Shown here: piece after piece, positions 1-13,870 of the stretch
Layout: every line of letters starts with the position of its first letter
Numbering within the stretch: the stretch's first letter is position 1
From: Cristatella mucedo
Taxonomy: Eukaryota; Bryozoa; Phylactolaemata; Cristatellidae
Length of the DNA stretch: 62,000 nt
Direction of reading: 5' to 3'
Assembly: GCA_009760855.2 (NCBI GenBank)
Contig: WPIO01000021.1
Location: forward strand, 1,022,501-1,084,500
Program-made: the position numbers and the translations under genes
The notes under the pieces: model-generated
What the model saw: only the letters and a program-made list of their open reading frames with translations
The model's database searches: none
What the model was told of the DNA's origin: nothing

Positions 1-164
1 GTTCGTCGATGTCGAGAAATCGTTTCACCCCTTAGTAACCATTGTTGCAGGACACCGACCTGGGGCTGATGGTTGGAAACCGGCATTCGGCTGACGAAGA
101 TACGAGTGTGCATGTGTTTACATGTAAGGGTATACGAGAAAGTGCTTATGCATGCCTGCGTGTA

Positions 165-394
165 CGTGGACATCTCCATCTATAACTCTACAAAGCCGAA
201 AAGGCTATGTGGGTGCTACGCAGGAGATTTTTGTACAGTGGCACCCACAGCCCACAGCTAAGTGGCTTTCGGTACGAATTCCGTAGCCAACATACTTCAT
301 CTCACGAAACTAAGAGAAAGTAGGAAGCATAGCAGAGTCAGGAGGCAGTTGAGGTTGTGAGTAACACGGAGGTAGCAGCCTAGGACGGCTGGAA

Positions 395-395
<1 letters not shown>
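165..395 (-). mobile_element. 3' end fragment of LINE family B
   Basis: The strip from 'ctctacaaagccgaaaagg' to 'gtagcagcctagg' matches the 3' end of the LINE at 6.9-8.5 kb (for example ggctttcggtac and gtagccaaca). It is in reverse orientation and truncated at its 5' side by the GT array. Confidence 0.6.

Positions 396-467
<72 letters not shown>
395..467. repeat. (GT)n microsatellite
   Basis: About 36 uninterrupted GT units end in a short GC run. Poly-His/Thr reading frames across it are artefacts. Confidence 0.98.
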
Positions 468-475
<8 letters not shown>

Positions 476-479
476 GCGG

Positions 480-3299
480 TACATGTGCGTGCATGTGTGC
501 GTGCTTGCAGTATGTGCTTATAGGATACATAGGATAGGTATGTAGTATATGTTACCTCTTTTAAGGAAAGGCACTGCTTGCTTCATTTGTTAGGATATAC
601 AGGCATGAGCGAAGGCCGGCAAAAGTGTGTACGTGATGATTCAGACCAGGAAATGTAGGGATACACTGGATTCCCTACCGTCTCTCCAAGTTCCATGCCA
701 GCCCTGTTTAATTGACTTTGGGAAATGTTGAGAAGGGCAACTTTTCTGCTTGGGGCTCAGTCAATTATGCTGAAACAGAAAATCCATTAGTTGTTAATTT
801 GGTGTGATGCCAACAGGCGTCGTAAGGCTCGGAGCACTTTAGACCGAGTCCAAGTCAGTGGTCGTCCTGGTCAGCCGATTGCAGTCTAACCGTTCACTTC
901 GGCCAATGAGGTGAGGCATTTGGGACTGCTACCGTAAGACTGCATGAACTAGCCTGCTTCTTGCGATAAGTAGCTGTTTCGCCTTCATCGCCTTCTTTCT
1001 TCTAGCAAGAAATGTGTGCAGTATGGTATGGTCGGCAGCCTAATGGCGTTGGAGGGCATCGTGCCAGCTTGCTTTGCCGACACCTCCCCCACCTTAAACC
1101 CCACCCTCCTGGATTAATGTCCTACTCGTGACCTTACCAAGACGATGCTGGTTGTTGATTGGGAGAGGCCGATTAGTCTAGTATGTAAGTGATGTAGCTG
1201 TCTCTCCTTCCCTGCAACCTCTGACATTGGCTGGCCTCTGACATAATGGGGAGGGTGTCAGATCTGTGGCAGGCTCTCCCTAGTGTACAGTAGTGCAGGA
1301 GTCGGTATGTGTGCCCACCTGAATAGGCCAGGTCTAGCCTGTGGTGACCGAATGCATTTCGGGGTGGTCAGCTCTTGCCGAGAGTTGATTAACGTGCAGC
1401 AGAGCTGGAGTATGGCATCTTGGTGCACCATCGAGGCAGAATGGCATGTGGCCCAGAGAGGGTGCTACTGCATTCATTTTTCTGTAGCCAGAAGCTGTGT
1501 TAGGCAACCGTGGCATACCAGGTACTGCTATTTTACATAGTGATGTGACCCAGTGGGCTGAGTCAGCCCGTGAGGCCGGCCATTGGTTCAGTTGGGTGCG
1601 GCTGGAGTGTGGCCACCATTGCTACGTAATCGGGACCATAGCCGCTATGACTTCCAAGAGCTAGCTCCCACGCATGGCCGATGTGTGAGGATCACAATGG
1701 CCTGCCGGCACCTCGGACCTTTTCAACGTTCAGGCAGGTCGGCACCTGCCTGCATGTAATGACTTCAGCCTTTGTGAACCGGTGCATTAGCACTGCAGCC
1801 TCCGGCGCACTAGCTGATGCCCAGGAGCTGCTGCTGCCGAACCATCGTCTGAGCGATTCCTGCCTGCACTTGGCGACCGTGCCTCACTAACTCCTCCTAA
1901 CCAACGGTGGGTCAGGTGTTGGTACAGCAGCCGGTAGCGTGCTGGTGTCCACCTGTGGTCTGTGCTGCCACTGCCAATCACAGGCTTCGGCTGCAGTGCT
2001 GCTAGCCTCTGTCGAATTAGGCCTTTGCAGCACGACCAGGTGTAGGCCTCGAGTGCTCAGTGACTTGTCGGAGAGCAGGTGCATGATCTGTACACCCCAG
2101 CCTTTCAGCTGCTCTCGTAATACATGTGGCCTGTCTGTTACAGCCTGCCGTGATTGCAACCCCTGCCCCATCGCTTTCTGGATGGGCTTTGTACTTGGTC
2201 TGCTCTAAATTCATTCAGCTGTCAGCTGTAAGCCACAGTTTTTCCTTTGCACGGCATCCGGGGCACTGTGCCCATATTACTCACCCGAATGCATTCAGCT
2301 ACAGCTTGTCTACTGTTAGGATTGTAAAGACAGCCGTCGGGGCCTCTTGGGGTTTCGAGGGCAAGGCTCTCTTCGATGAGCCGAGTACACCCATCCCGGT
2401 GGTTAAGTCTGCTCTCCCCCTGCATTAGGAGCTCACAATTGTATCTATTTTTGTGGAGCTCCTAGCGTTGCTGCTGGAGGAGTCTGAATAGTGGCCTGAC
2501 GTTTGCTTGGATCCTACATCATCCAATCGTTGCCTCTTTTCAAGCCAGGGCAGTCAGCAACTTGGATTGGTGGGTGTGGCTAGCCACTGTGACCAGCAGT
2601 GTCTGGTCCTAATAGGTGTGAGCCATCAGTCTTGGAGCTGCTCAAGCATGCAGTTCCATGCCCTCAGAGACCCAGAGGCCGTGGAATGTTGGTAAGTCTC
2701 TTTAACCGAGCCCTTGTCAATGAGCCTATCAGCCTGACACTGCCCGTTGACCTTCGTGCAACAAAATGCCAGGACACCTTGAGCTGCACCTAGGTGGACA
2801 CAGACAGGCTGGCTCATCGGGCCTCCAGATCGATCAGACCTGGCTGGTCGGTAGCCAGAGAAGGCGTGGAATGTACATGGATGAGGTGCTGGCATGGCTA
2901 CATCCATACAACGAAAGGGTTCCATCTTGTTGCAATCATGCCAGTTCTGTCTATGATTCTCTTAACCCTGGCCCCTAAGGTCGCTCGATTAAAAATGCAT
3001 GTGTCCTCTCCATGACCACGAAGCAGACATGCTGGAACTTCTCCTAAGAATGCATATGTGTCGTCGTGCTTCCACATGCTGTCAGCTTACCTGGCCTGAC
3101 CTGAGCACCAGTTTGCAGTTTCTCTGATATTGTGCAATCAGCTCCTTCACTGGCTCACTCCTTAATACGTCTGGTGTGATGGACATGAGGTGGCCTCACA
3201 GTTACACCGGCCTAGATTGCAAGTGTGCATGCACCGGACAGTTCGACACGGTGTCTGCTGCTGCGTCGTTTTAGGGAAGTGAAGACAAGCCTACCTACC
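480..3299. other. No gene recognised; CutC upstream region
   Basis: Only short, overlapping frames with no recognisable motif or convincing splice borders are seen. The region precedes CutC and presumably includes its promoter and 5' UTR. No clear TATA box or CpG-rich core was seen. Confidence 0.5.
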
Positions 3300-3317
3300 A
3301 TGGATATTAGTCACTGA
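3300..3317 (+). other. Short upstream ORF before CutC start
   Basis: An ATG in strong context (accATGg) opens five codons and stops at TGA, ending 23 bases before the CutC ATG. If the CutC mRNA begins upstream of here, this would be a minimal uORF that could damp translation. The transcription start is not visible, so it may not be transcribed. Confidence 0.35.
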
Positions 3318-3340
3318 GCGAGCTTTACCAGCCACACACA

Positions 3341-3392
3341 ATGGAGGTGTGCGTGGACTCGATAACATCTGCCCTGATAGCCGAGCGAGGAG
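3341..3392 (+). CDS. CUTC: CutC coding exon 1
   Basis: Begins at ATG with MEVCVDSITSALIAERG and ends after one base of a Gly codon, followed by the donor gtaagc. This is the N-terminal first beta strand and helix of the CutC barrel. The next exon supplies the other two bases (GA). Confidence 0.93.
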
Positions 3393-6300
3393 GTAAGCAA
3401 CGTCCCTTAAGTCGAACGGTTTTCCGGCCATTCGTGCTAGCCATGAGCCCCCTATTTGTAATCCCTCGATTTACTTGTATGTGCTCATTCATGCATTTGC
3501 TCGTTAAAGGAGCGACGAGGCTGGAACTTTGTGCCAACTTGCTTGAAGGCGGGACAACTCCCAGTCTTGGTATGAGCATTGGAGCCCAGGCTCGTGGCAT
3601 CGCATGACAGGGCAGCTCAGGTGGCTGTCGATGGTGATGGCTGCACTTGCCTTCAGTATTGACCAGCACATAAGCTTGGCTGCGTTTTTGTGATTGCCAT
3701 GCTGCCCAGGGCCAGCCAAAGAGGATGCCCAGGTTCCCCTTGGACACATTCTGCCTAGGCTCGTTGATCAGCTCACCCTGATATTGTTTGGTCAGTGGCT
3801 CAGTTAGCCAGAGTCCATTCATGCACTTTTGTGGCATTGCCCCACCATGCAGCAAGTAAACGTTAGCCAGGTTATAGCTAATTAGAGTAGTAGGAGGGGT
3901 GCTGCTATTAGGTCAGGAAGGGCCGATGCATTCATGAAGCAAGTGACTCTTTATTTAACGATTTGGGATGAGCCACACTCAGTTACCAGATCTCGTACTC
4001 AGGTGCAGCATAACTTGCAGCTTGAATCAAACAATAACAAGGATGATGTTGATGAGGGTAATTACGATTATGCCATTGGCTGCAACCTAGCTGCAGCTGG
4101 TTTGGTTTGGCCTTGGGCTGCAGTTCGCCACTACCAGCTTCCGAGCAGTCCTCAAGTCCTTGTTCAAACTTACTGCTGCCGGATCTCCTGTATACTGCAA
4201 TCGTTACTATGATCCATCATCCGTATTGGGGTTGTCACGTGACTGACCACTGGCCATTCGCTGTGTGTACTTGCTTCTGCAGCTAGTGGCATATGCAGTT
4301 TCTTTCTCATCAGTTGTTACGGGCATGCCGAATGCGGTCAGAGACTAGATAACTAGACTAGAGACTGATATATCCATGGATTTTGCTTCGCTGAATTTTT
4401 CAGCTGTAAGGCAACATTATGCATAGTGGAGAGACTCCTCGTAGTTCTGCATCTCCTAGCATGGCAAGGGTTGCAGGTCTCACAGTGAGGTGACCTTCTT
4501 GCTTGACCTTAATCCCTTGCCCATAATCGTTTCTGACTTCCCGGATCAGGGTTTTTTTGTTGAAGGATAGCACACCACTTGCAGCTTGCTATTGTTCAGA
4601 AGTCCTGCGAGTACACGGTCTGCGTTTATTGGCGTCTAGGATTGGCATTGACGGTTAAGACAAAGGTGAAGATTCCCGTGTTTGCCCTGATAAGGCCACG
4701 TGGTGGGGATTTTCTCTACACCGATGAAGAGTTTCAAGTTATGAAAATGGATGTCATAGCGATGTGTGAAGGGGGAATCGACGGAATGGTTATAGGCATC
4801 CTCAAGAAGTAAGTGCTCACCACATGTGTGCGCTTTGCATACGTCTTTTTTCCGAGCACAAGCAGGCATCTGTTGCTCTGCCGGTGTGGTTCTGCCATGG
4901 ACTGCATGCTGTAGTGCTGCTATGAGTTCTGGAGGTTGTTGACGGCCATAGTCAAGCAATCGGGTTATGTTTATGGCACTGGTCTTTTGCAGTGCAGACA
5001 AACCCCCTCCCTCTGCATTTGATTGCTGTTGGCCTCAGTCAGGCATTGAATTGAGCCGATTTCAATGCTATGGGTGGGGCAGCTCTCGTCTGACCAATGG
5101 GCAAGTCGGCAGTAGGTACATTGCCAGTGATACCTTCTTATCAGCTGTTTGCTGGTCGTTCGATAAACACTGCGATTGATAATAAAACGTGTCCAATCAG
5201 AGCTCTCGTAATCTATCCCCGTTGATATGTTTTAAATTGCATTCCACCTATGAGGAAGGAGGAGCCAGTTTGGATGCAGTTCCTTGCTGCCCCTATCCCT
5301 ATCATTTTCTCAGTAGGCTTCTGCTGCTTGGCAGGTTCTGCGGCTTGCATAGCACAGCAAGTGCTTGCAACCTTACTTGTGCAAGGGTCGCATTTAAAAA
5401 AAAAAAAAGTATGTTAACCCTCAAAGTCAGACCTCACTTGATAGTTTGGGGACATACTACAACAGCGTTTTTGGAGCTTCTATGCTATTTCTATGCTGCT
5501 TCGTGTGTGAGGATGGTAGTTATGTAGCCATGCCTAATTGCAAAAACAAGACCCCCCTCGAGAGAAAGGGTCCTTCCTTTTTTTGGGAGGCCACGTAAGT
5601 GCTGATGTTGGAGCAAATTTGACTTTTGCTAAAGGATGTTGCTCTATTAATATTTAGTATGTTCACACTTATGGGTATTTACAAACCCAAGTATACAAAC
5701 CCGGGTATTTACAAACAAAGAGTCAAACCACACGCGTATGAAATCAACCAATAACTCTTACTGTTTCTGTCCTTCCCAGCAGTAACTAGTACTACTGTAC
5801 TATGCTGAAGACAAGTGAATCCGGCATGTTCAATAAGTGCACGTTAGCATAATTCACAAGCCAGGCATTGGCAGAAGTAAAATCACTGTCTTCTCGGGAT
5901 GAGCAGTGCTGCGTGAAATTTAATCTGGTCAAGTATGCAGATTATAACGCCCTCAACAAGGCGTCACAGAACAAGGGCCTTTACAGAAGAGATATGAACT
6001 TAAGGATAATAATGTAAAAGTAATAATAGCAAGGCCAGTTTGATGCAGCTCTCGTGGGCACTGGAAACCACTAGAGTGATCGTTAGCTCGCAAATGATGA
6101 GCCATCAACTTACTGGATCGAGTGTCCTTCATCACGTGATGAAGAAGACCCCCCCACGGCTGTGTGGCAGCATAAAGCCAAATGGCTGAAGTAGCGGTTT
6201 GCCTACAAGACGGTTTAAGATTGATGCTTGTTTTATTGCAGTGCTAATTTTGCTCAGTGTTTAAGGTGCTTGCCCGGCCAAGGTCAAGGTGAACGTATTT

Positions 6301-9300
6301 GAGCCAAGGTCGTGGGCTCGAGCCCAGTGGCATATGTGAAGTGCCTGAATAGAGATTAGTTCTCTTATGGTATTATACAAATGAATTATATATTTATTGG
6401 ACCTATGAAAGTATGTCTCAGCTTTCTGCGAATAATAGATACTGCTTTTGTATTAGCCAAAGAAAGGATGAAAGTAAGTTTTTAAGACTGGTAGATGATT
6501 ATGGCTGTAGTTGGTGGTACAGAGTCATGAGGGTTACAGACCCCCTTTTTGGTACCATCATCGGGTAGGTGCATACATTCTTGGCGTTATAGATCAAACT
6601 GTGTACCCCGATGTGATTTGGAATGTTGATATTCCATATGCCGGAGGTTTTTGAGACATACATCAGTTAATCAGTTATACAAATGTTGATAAGCAAGGCC
6701 TGAAACTGTCAGAGAAAGTGGGTCAGAAAATATTTTTTCAAGTCCTCGGTTACCCATGTGAAGTTGCCTAGTCAGCCGGCTTAGTTAAAGCGTATTGAGC
6801 TTCATCAATGGAATGATTTAGACTAGCGAATGAGGAACAGTCGTAATCCACTTACCTTGACTGATGGTCTTTTCGACTGGCTTTGACTGTCATAGGAGTC
6901 AGCACCCATGCGTCAGTAATGTACCTCCGTCTGTAATTCCACAAAGACTAAGTGAGTGTTACTCGGGAGAATTGTATATAGTGCACTCACAGCCTAAGCG
7001 GCTTTCGGTACACATTCGGTAGCCAACAGACTTCGTCTCACTCAACAAAGAGAAATTGGGAAGCATAGCAGAGTCAGGAGAGCAGGTGAGGTAGTGAGTA
7101 GCATGGAAGTAGCAGCTCAGGATCCCTGAAAAGGATGAGCCATAGTCGGCAGCAGGAGAGTAGTTGTCGTTGAGTAAGAATTGTGGAAGCGAGTTCCACA
7201 GTCTATGACCTGCAGAGCTAAAGCATCTGTCGTCAACGGTCTTTAAGCGGAGGAATGGAACAGCTAATTGTCCATACAGAACCTGAGGGCTCGAAGAGGC
7301 TGAAACCGGTGCAGCAGTTCAGCTAGGTACGGAGCCAAGCCGTGGCGGGCCTTGTGGGTCAGCGTAAGAACTTTGCTCTATATCCGTTGCTCAACCGGCA
7401 TTCATCCTAGCTCTTTTAGCAAAGGAGACAGTGCTCAAACCTCTGGGACTTGAAGACCAGCCTTGCAGCCATATTCATAGCCAGCTGCAGTGGCCTAGTT
7501 GTTTTCTTTGGTAGCCCAGCCAAAACGGAATTACAATAATCAAGCCGAGACAGAATTAAGGAGCTAGTTAAATGTTTTGCAGGCCACTGTGGAAGACAGA
7601 TCCTAATCTTAGCAGTCTTCTGAATGAAGCTTTTAAAATTGAGGCAGCTGTCGAAAACGACACCTAAATTTCGAGCACGTGGTGATGGTCTCACAACAGC
7701 ATCACCTAGTAGAAGAGTAAAGCCTTTTAATCCAGCCACACGCTTTGGGTTTCCTGTGAGCAGCAGTTTGGTTTTATCGTCATTTAGTTTCAACAAGTTT
7801 TCCGACATCTATGATCGAATGTCGGCAAGGCAAGCATTCAGTTTATCAATTGCTGCAGCAGAGTCCGACGGTTTAAATAACAAATACAGCTGAGTATTGT
7901 CAGCATAAAAGTGATATCCTATTCCATGGGCCTTAATCACTTTCCCCAGAGGTTGAGTATAAATGGAGAAGCACAAGGGACTGAGGACGGACCTTTGAGG
8001 GACTCCACCGGCGACCCGTCTCGTGTTTGAGACCCGACCCCCATACGACACGGATTGACCTCGATCAAACAAGTACGATTTAAACCACTCCAGTACCTCG
8101 CCTGCCAAACCGATCGTTGTTTTCAACCGTTCAAGTAGAGCACCGTGATCAATTGTACCGAAGGCACCTGATTGATCTAATAGAGCTAGCTTTCACCAGC
8201 GTCCACCGCTCCCTACCGTTATCCACGTACTGGTACACGTGCCGGAAGTTGTAGCCCTGCACGACCAGAGCGTCCGTGGAGAGTTATGCACGTGAGCCTA
8301 AAGAGAAAATAAATAAGTCTATGCATGAAATTCGGCACTTAAAAGTGTCAGTTAAGTTGTCAAAACGAATGGTAAATTCACCCATACCGAGGGAAGAGAA
8401 CGTGGTACCTGGTGGACGATAGATTACTGCCACCATTAGCAGCAGGTTGTCATTGCTGTGAAAACCAAGCATGAGGCAGGCCTCCGACTGCTGTGTCCGC
8501 CCAGGCCATGCTTAGGTTTTCTTTTGTTAATGCCCAGTGTGTGGACCCTAGCAACAGCAACTGCATCTAGGAATGCATTTGAACAATGATAACGAAACGA
8601 TAATAAGTATGCTTGATCATACCTAATAGGCAGGTTATTAACCTTCGGCGAGTCTAAAGCCGTTGCCAGCCTGGCAGAAGGGGACCGAGCTTCAAGCGTT
8701 TACATGTCTACTGGCACGTAATTTTGTACGTGCTACGATCAAACAACAAACAGAAATTTTCTAAACAGGTCTTAGCTGTATCGGTTTCTGCATACGATGT
8801 TCTCCAGAACTTGGATTTTCGGAAGGTAATTCTGCAACCGAACAGAAATGCCAGTAATGCTTGGGGTTGGGAGGTGAGATTGATCGCCCGTGGTGATCTA
8901 GGGTGTGTAGGAGTGATCATGCTTTGCTACCTGTGGAGTCATTGACACCTTGCTCTATTAGCACTACAGTTCAATAGCTCCTAGGTCTGTATGCAGCCCT
9001 TGCTGTCCAGTTTGTTTTCACCAGTAGTTATACATTGGACTTGCTGTTAATTTTGACAACTCTGAACATAACAGCAGCCTTACAACTAGTGATGCCGGTT
9101 GTTGTCCCGGGGGTCTTTTCTTTTGAACGCTTGCTACAGATACGAATTTGCAGCAAATTTGCACACCAACAAACGCCTGAAACGGCATACCTAGGAGGTA
9201 TTTTTCACATTGTGCACTGCCAAGCCAACTGCTAGCCTTGCGAATTAGTACTGCCTGGGTACGTCATTTTTTGATATGAACTAGCGTAGCAAGTATATGT

Positions 9301-12300
9301 TACCAAAACTGTTTCTTCATTGTAGGGATGGCTCTGTGGACGTCGACAGATGCTCAGAATTAATAGGTATGCAAATATTTAATGCACACATAATTACTGT
9401 TGACTGGGCATGAAAGAATATTGGACCTAGGATAGCTCTGCATATAAGAATAGCAGTTCTGCTTCCCAGATTTTTTGCAATAATAAGTCGTTTGTCCACC
9501 GCCATAAGAGATCTAAATCTCCATCCAGGCACTTTTCTTGAAAAGTCGCAGACAAGACCCGTTTGTGGTTTGCGAATGCCTCTCTGCAGAATAGGGGGGT
9601 GCCGTTTTGAACATGAGGTTGACTAGCAAGCGAACGCAGCCACTGGCAAGGTGCGTGAACTATGACTCGAGTGGCCATCAGTCAGTGAAATAGGAAGGCG
9701 GAAAGGTGTTTCGCAATAGTGGGAGGGTGTTGCCCTGTTTAAAAGTGTGGCATTTTTTGAACTATGCTTGGCACAAAGAGAGTGGCTTTGTACATTCTAA
9801 AAAAATAGCCAGCATATAAGATAGCGGCTTCGAAGTGGGTGCCATAGTTGAGGACGGGGGGGGGGGGGGCTCTTCGAAATGCTGCAGGCTAGAAATTGCT
9901 TGCTCGGCTTAGCATGCCTTTGCAGCAGCAAAGGCGAACAATCTCAAGGTTTCTGGGCGATGATGCCAGGTGCCGTAGCCAAACTTAGTAAATGTTGTCG
10001 ATGCTGCTGCCACCCACGGCCACTGAGCTCTTTTGTAGCTGGCTGAAGCTGCCTGTGGACACGCGGCTAAACGAGCTCCCGAGTTATCAATACGTTGATG
10101 GCAGGCAGCAACGCTGTTTTCATCGAGCAAGTTCCACTTCTCTGTAGAGAAGCACGGTTGCAGGAGAATGCAGCAATGATAGGCCACTCAAAGATTGACG
10201 ATATCCTTCTCAAAGCATGCCATTGATCGACTTATCGGCCGAACAAAAATAGCGCAGTTTGCATGCTTGGGCTACTTTTGTGATAGTGACTCACGCCTTT
10301 TCCATTAGGCTGGAAAAATGGCAAGTAGGCTAGCCGTTCCTAAACCTCCTCTTAAAAGGTTCAGCTCTCTTCAATCAATTCCTTACTACTCCCTTCTCTG
10401 TCCTTCAAACGTAGAAAGGAGATCGGCTCATCGTGTTTGATAAAGCTTACCTTTAAATGACTTCAGACAACGGATCTTCAAATGCAGGAAAATGTTGCAG
10501 AACCCCTATTTTCGGTTGATAGGCTTCTAGACTTATAAGGGTTACTAATCTTTTCGGGGCTATTACTGGAACGTTTATGTTTGAATTCACATTTTGCATG
10601 AAATGCATTCTAGTCGATGTCATCATGAGGCTCTTCTACTAGCCATTGCAGGCGTAGCAAAAGGACCCCCTCCTGGTGCAAGCTTACCACCTGTCACGGT
10701 GGGTGGGGGTGTGGGAACTGCCCTTGGCTACACAGCTGATCCCTGCCCATAGTCGCCATCGGACTGCATGCACGGCCTTGCCGTGAAAACATCAGCGACC
10801 CTCACTTCTCTCTGTTACGTTTGTGTTCCGTGTAGGATTAAGTTTGTACTATTGTCGCATCGTCACCTCGGTTCTCCAGTCGTGACTTTGCTCGACTCTG
10901 CAGCTGCAGGAAACATTCTCTCCCCCTATCCAAGCCTTGCTAACATGTAGTACATGACCTTGACCTTGACACGCATGCACCTACAACGGAGCTTGTGTCA
11001 TTTTTAGAGCTAGCGAAAAGCCGCTCCAGCAAGATAAAGATAACGTTTCACAGGGGTAAGTCACTCTGATCTTTCTATTTTTGCTTCGATTGCAGTTTGT
11101 TGTTGCTCCTGGAATCTTCTTTATTCGTTGCATACAGACGACTGCTGTCCCTTCTATTTCGCAGGCCCAAATACCGGCGCCAGTCCCAAAAGTGGCAGGG
11201 TGTGGGCCCTCAGAAGGAGAGTTTTCCATTATAGCATAGCAATGTACAAAGGTTCACTAGCAGCGTATTTGGTCTCCTACTTAATCATTCATAATTCATT
11301 TATATTGCGCCCCAAGAGAATCTAATCTCTATTCAGGCACTTCACATATGCCTCGGGGCTCGAGCCCACGACCTCAGTCAGACCTAGGTCGTGGCGAGCA
11401 CTTTAACCGCTAGACCAAACCAGCTCGGCATAGTAGTTTTTGGAGACATTTAAATCCTGTTCGGAGACATTTAAATCCGTGCCCAGTTTACAGTGTTTTA
11501 TCGTACGCAAGCCATTAGTACATTCCGTGACAGCTCACTAGCTAAAGTGGTTGCTTTTCACGACCTTGGTCCCGAGGTCGTGGGCTCGAATCTTGCGATG
11601 GGCGATCCTTTATTGCCACTACAAGCGGTGGCGATAGGCGTAAAGACTCTCCTGTCGCTATACAAAAAGAGGCTGTTAAATCAGCTAATATGTATTTATT
11701 TAAAGTCGGAGCTTTCTGAGTGTGAGTTGGGCCCTAGTGCGAGATGTTAGATCTCATAAGGCATTGGTTACTGTAGGCCATTGCTGTAGACACACTTTAG
11801 AAAGGCTCCGTAGACACAGGACTGTGTTTCTTTTGTGCCCGAAGTTAGACTCTGCTAGCGATGGAGCCGTGGCGGTTAATTTTTTTTTATAAGTCTTGAC
11901 ATCATCTAATAGTTTCTAAACATAGAGGAAAGAAAACTGTGTCCAAAATCGTGACTGTCCTATTCCACAACCCTGGTGAGCCGTAATGGCTAACTAGGTA
12001 AGGCGGTTGCTTTTCACGACCTCGGCCCCGAGTTCGTGGGTTCGAATCCTGTGGTGGGCGATCCTTTATCGACACTGCAAGTGGTGATGATAGCCGTAAA
12101 GGCTCTTATGTCGCTAAACAAAAAGAGGCTATTTCATCAGCTAGTTAACCGCTGGGTGTGCAAGCGAATGCACATCTATAGAGAGTGCTGGCTTTGTTGC
12201 GCAGGTTTTTCTAGTCAATTCTTGTGAGTTTGTGCGCAGTGATTGAATAAATAGTACTTCGAGGCTTGTCGGCCACACCACTCACCCGCCAGTGGCTGCA

Positions 12301-13777
12301 GTGTCGGTGGTATTTGGCTTCGAAGAATGTTGCTGTTGCAGCGAGCTCCCACGGATTTCGAGTGCTTCCAAGAGTTATCGTGTGACTCCGAATGCAGCCG
12401 TGCCGTTACCCGTGATTCGCAAAGCTCTGCGGTTTGCCTAGAGGAGATTGCAGCCCTGTCTTGAAATAAGGAAGTGCGTTGCCCCACTGAGTTGCACCAA
12501 CAACCTCGGACTCGATAAGCCAAAGGCCTAGCGATTCGGCTCTGTCCACCGGGCGGGCGGCTGCTCAGGCTGCAGTCATCGCACCATTGGTCATGCTTGC
12601 CTCGTAGGACACCGTGGTGCCTGAGCTCATTCGACGCGCATGGCCCACGGTGGCTAGAGTCTAGTAGTAGTCGTGGAATAAAGTGTGGTCTCCCTCAGTG
12701 CAGGACTTCCGGTGCCATGCGACCCCGCGACGCCTGCTGTCCTCCACGATAGACAGCACGACTGCAGTCGCACCATGCCCCCTCCCTGCCCACCACTGCC
12801 CTGCCACTTATGTTGCCTCCGCAGTCCGGTTTTGGCTGGAGAGTCTCAGAAGAGTGAAGTCTCGGGCTGCTGCAGGCAGAGCTGCTTCGCATTCTGATCA
12901 AGCACCGAGTCTATTGTCGCTCTCCTCTCTCTCTCTCTTGGGCCGTGGTCGTGGCCGACCGGGCAATGGTGCCGTTGCTTCGCACAGAGAGTCGAGTCGA
13001 GAGCTAGTGGCGCCGAGCTCTTTGGCCGCTAGTCGTCGTATCGTTCAAAGGCGGTGTCAGGTCAGCTCGGTCTGTGCCTCGTGAGCACATAACGCCACCA
13101 CCTCAGTGACCAGCAGCCGGGCTCCTCATCAGCTCCGTCCGAGCACGGGGCGACCGAGGTCAATAGATCACTGCCCGAGCACGTCGGTCGGCAAAGCTGT
13201 CCGAGTCGTACCGATCTGCCTGCATGCTCCCCGAGAGCCGAGTCCACCGGCGGGAGGCGCAAGGGTAGGCGTGGTCGGCGGCCACGAGGCCACCACTGGG
13301 TCACGTGCTCCTGACCTTGCGGCAAAAGCCCGAGGCAGCTTAGAGCTGAGCATTTTTTGAGGTAGCCTCGTGCTGCTGCTGCTGCTGCTGCCGCTACTGC
13401 GAACGAGAGAGCCGTGGGGCATAGGCGCCGGCTGACACGGAGAGCTAAGGCAGCAGCCCTATGCATGCGATTTCTTGGGACAGCAGTTAGGAGTTAGCCT
13501 TGGTCAATGCCTCGGTACTCGCGCAAACGAGCGGTTTTCCGTGTTACGTTTCAGCGTTCGATATGACGAAAGACTCTGAAAAGGCCTTGGAGGACATTGT
13601 GTCCCTTGGCTGCGAGCGCATCCTCACCAGCGGGCAGGACTCATCTGCGCTTGAAGGCGCTCTTAATATAAAGAAAATGGTCGACCAGGTAATGCGATAA
13701 TCAGCTCAGAATTTACAGTGCCACCGATCTGAGTGAGTCGGTGACTGTGAGAGAGACTAGGAGACAGACCGGTTCTA

Positions 13778-13870
<93 letters not shown>

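Noticed and set aside
297-530. Poly-His/Thr reading frame
   Set aside because: Produced by the GT microsatellite; no other coding sign.
12683-13466. Plus and minus frames of 133-134 codons
   Set aside because: High GC suppresses stops in all frames; there is no motif, and the block is inside a CutC intron.
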